Shown here: in pieces, positions 63,493 to 64,000 of the stretch
Numbering within the stretch: the stretch's first letter is position 1
How the letters are laid out: each line of letters opens with the position of its first letter
Assembly: GCA_037447605.1 (NCBI GenBank)
Contig: CM074814.1
Location: 1,661,207 to 1,725,206, forward strand
Direction of reading: 5' to 3'
Length of the DNA: 64,000 nt
Source of the DNA: Zygnema circumcarinatum
Lineage: Eukaryota; Streptophyta; Zygnematophyceae; Zygnematales; Zygnemataceae
Notes under the pieces: model-generated
Told to the model about the DNA's origin: nothing
Database searches by the model: none
Seen by the model: only the letters and a program-made list of their open reading frames with translations
Position numbers and translations under genes: made by a program

Positions 63493-64000
63493 ATGAGTTT
63501 TGTTCAATTATTTCAACAATCCAATACAAGTTGCAATCATTTACGGGGCAATGTTATACAATGTTCGATAGAACATAAACGTGGAAACATGGTGTTTCTT
63601 AAAACAGGTTTAAAAAATGCGACAGTGTGTTTCAAAAGTGAAATCGAGACACAAAATGCTTCTATGTTGTGTGTTGGAATTGAAAGTGTAGAGTTCTTGG
63701 GTGAACCAAAAGTAGTGTTACCAAAAATTCTTCACAAGATTTCTAGACGCAAGTTAACTTGGACTTCGCTCACTAAAGTATGGCGTAATTCACAAAATCG
63801 TATAAGAGGTTTTATTTTGAATTCAGTTAATGGAGGTTATGCTGTAGCTATTGCAGGACACATAGCTTTTCTTCCAAGAAGTTTACGAATAGATAAAAAA
63901 ATATTTCATAGTCAGTGGAGAATGTTTTCTATTCTCAATATGAATCCAAAAATCAGAAACATAGTAGTGAAAGAATTAGTAAACAAAACAAATAGAGCAC
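63493..64000 (+). CDS. rps1: Ribosomal protein S1, plant mitochondrial type (3' end beyond window)
   Basis: Small-subunit protein normally encoded in mitochondrial DNA of bryophytes, many vascular plants and charophytes. ATG 63493 opens an uninterrupted frame of 169 codons to the window edge. The start MSFVQLFQQSNTSCNHLRGN and later segments GEPKVVLPKIL, RRKLTWTSLTKVWR, GFILNSVNGGYAVAIAG and SQWRMFSILNMNPKIRNIVV align with plant mitochondrial rps1. Base composition turns sharply AT-rich here, unlike every nuclear gene in the window, with A/T-ending codons. No in-frame presequence: a TAG lies at 63460-63462. Conserved residues appear already correct at DNA level, with no obvious need for C-to-U editing. 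Could be a recent nuclear insertion of mitochondrial DNA, a transferred gene, or an assembly join. Confidence 0.92.
   Translation, partial: MSFVQLFQQSNTSCNHLRGNVIQCSIEHKRGNMVFLKTGLKNATVCFKSEIETQNASMLCVGIESVEFLGEPKVVLPKILHKISRRKLTWTSLTKVWRNSQNRIRGFILNSVNGGYAVAIAGHIAFLPRSLRIDKKIFHSQWRMFSILNMNPKIRNIVVKELVNKTNRA

Noticed and set aside
63493-64000. Bacterial or plastid S1 gene
   Set aside because: The MSFxQLF start and the GFILNSVxGGYAVAIAG segment are those of plant mitochondrial rps1, not plastid or bacterial S1 with tandem S1 domains.

Overview
The window reads as nuclear DNA of a green plant or streptophyte alga. Its genes are split by short GT..AG introns of about 100-500 bases, and several belong to plant-specific families: a trifunctional UDP-rhamnose synthase, MED25/PFT1, plant-type ATG13, plant biotin-protein ligase and a CURT1/CAAD-like plastid protein. 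I cannot name the species. The last ~500 bases encode ribosomal protein S1 of the plant mitochondrial type. That gene survives in mitochondria of bryophytes, some vascular plants and charophytes, so a seed-free plant or charophyte relative is plausible but not proven.

Layout, left to right: organellar-type histidyl-tRNA synthetase (+, 5' end cut by the window); Rab6/RABH GTPase (+, 4391-6572); Mediator subunit MED25 (-, 7846-15363); across a 306-base divergent promoter, a proline-rich unknown (+, 15670-17416); a cysteine-type GST (-, 17746-20255) with a large foldback transposon in its third intron; a GC- and repeat-rich stretch; an unknown 405-aa protein (+, 23910-26060); a repeat block with two inverted-repeat elements (26.1-29.2 kb); an F-box gene (+, from 29223) followed by a broken cytochrome P450 relic; a plastid CAAD-like/coiled-coil protein (-, 32903-37219) divergent from a small acidic unknown (+, 37881-38525); UDP-rhamnose synthase (-, 40331-43403); a PHD-finger protein with helicase-associated (HA) repeats (-, 44896-49716); a repeat block; biotin-protein ligase (+, 51610-54227); a membrane/coiled-coil unknown (-, 54965-57126); ATG13 (+, 58927-62183); and the mitochondrial-type rps1 fragment (from 63493 past the window end). 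Exon joins were made by reading frame, GT/AG signals and family conservation. Where phases agree I state exact coordinates.

Neighbouring genes do not form one pathway; they are ordinary housekeeping and regulatory genes. The more unusual content is: (1) at least four non-autonomous inverted-repeat transposons with readable ends, two of them almost perfect 0.7-0.9 kb foldbacks with intact 8-bp target duplications, plus a fifth family with fragments at 3.2, 20.6 and 63.3 kb; (2) the AT-rich, intact rps1 reading frame directly abutting one of those repeat fragments; (3) a coiled coil apparently built by exon duplication in the plastid protein; (4) a PHD finger fused to HA repeats; (5) recurrent GTAC-rich islands and telo-box motifs in promoter regions.
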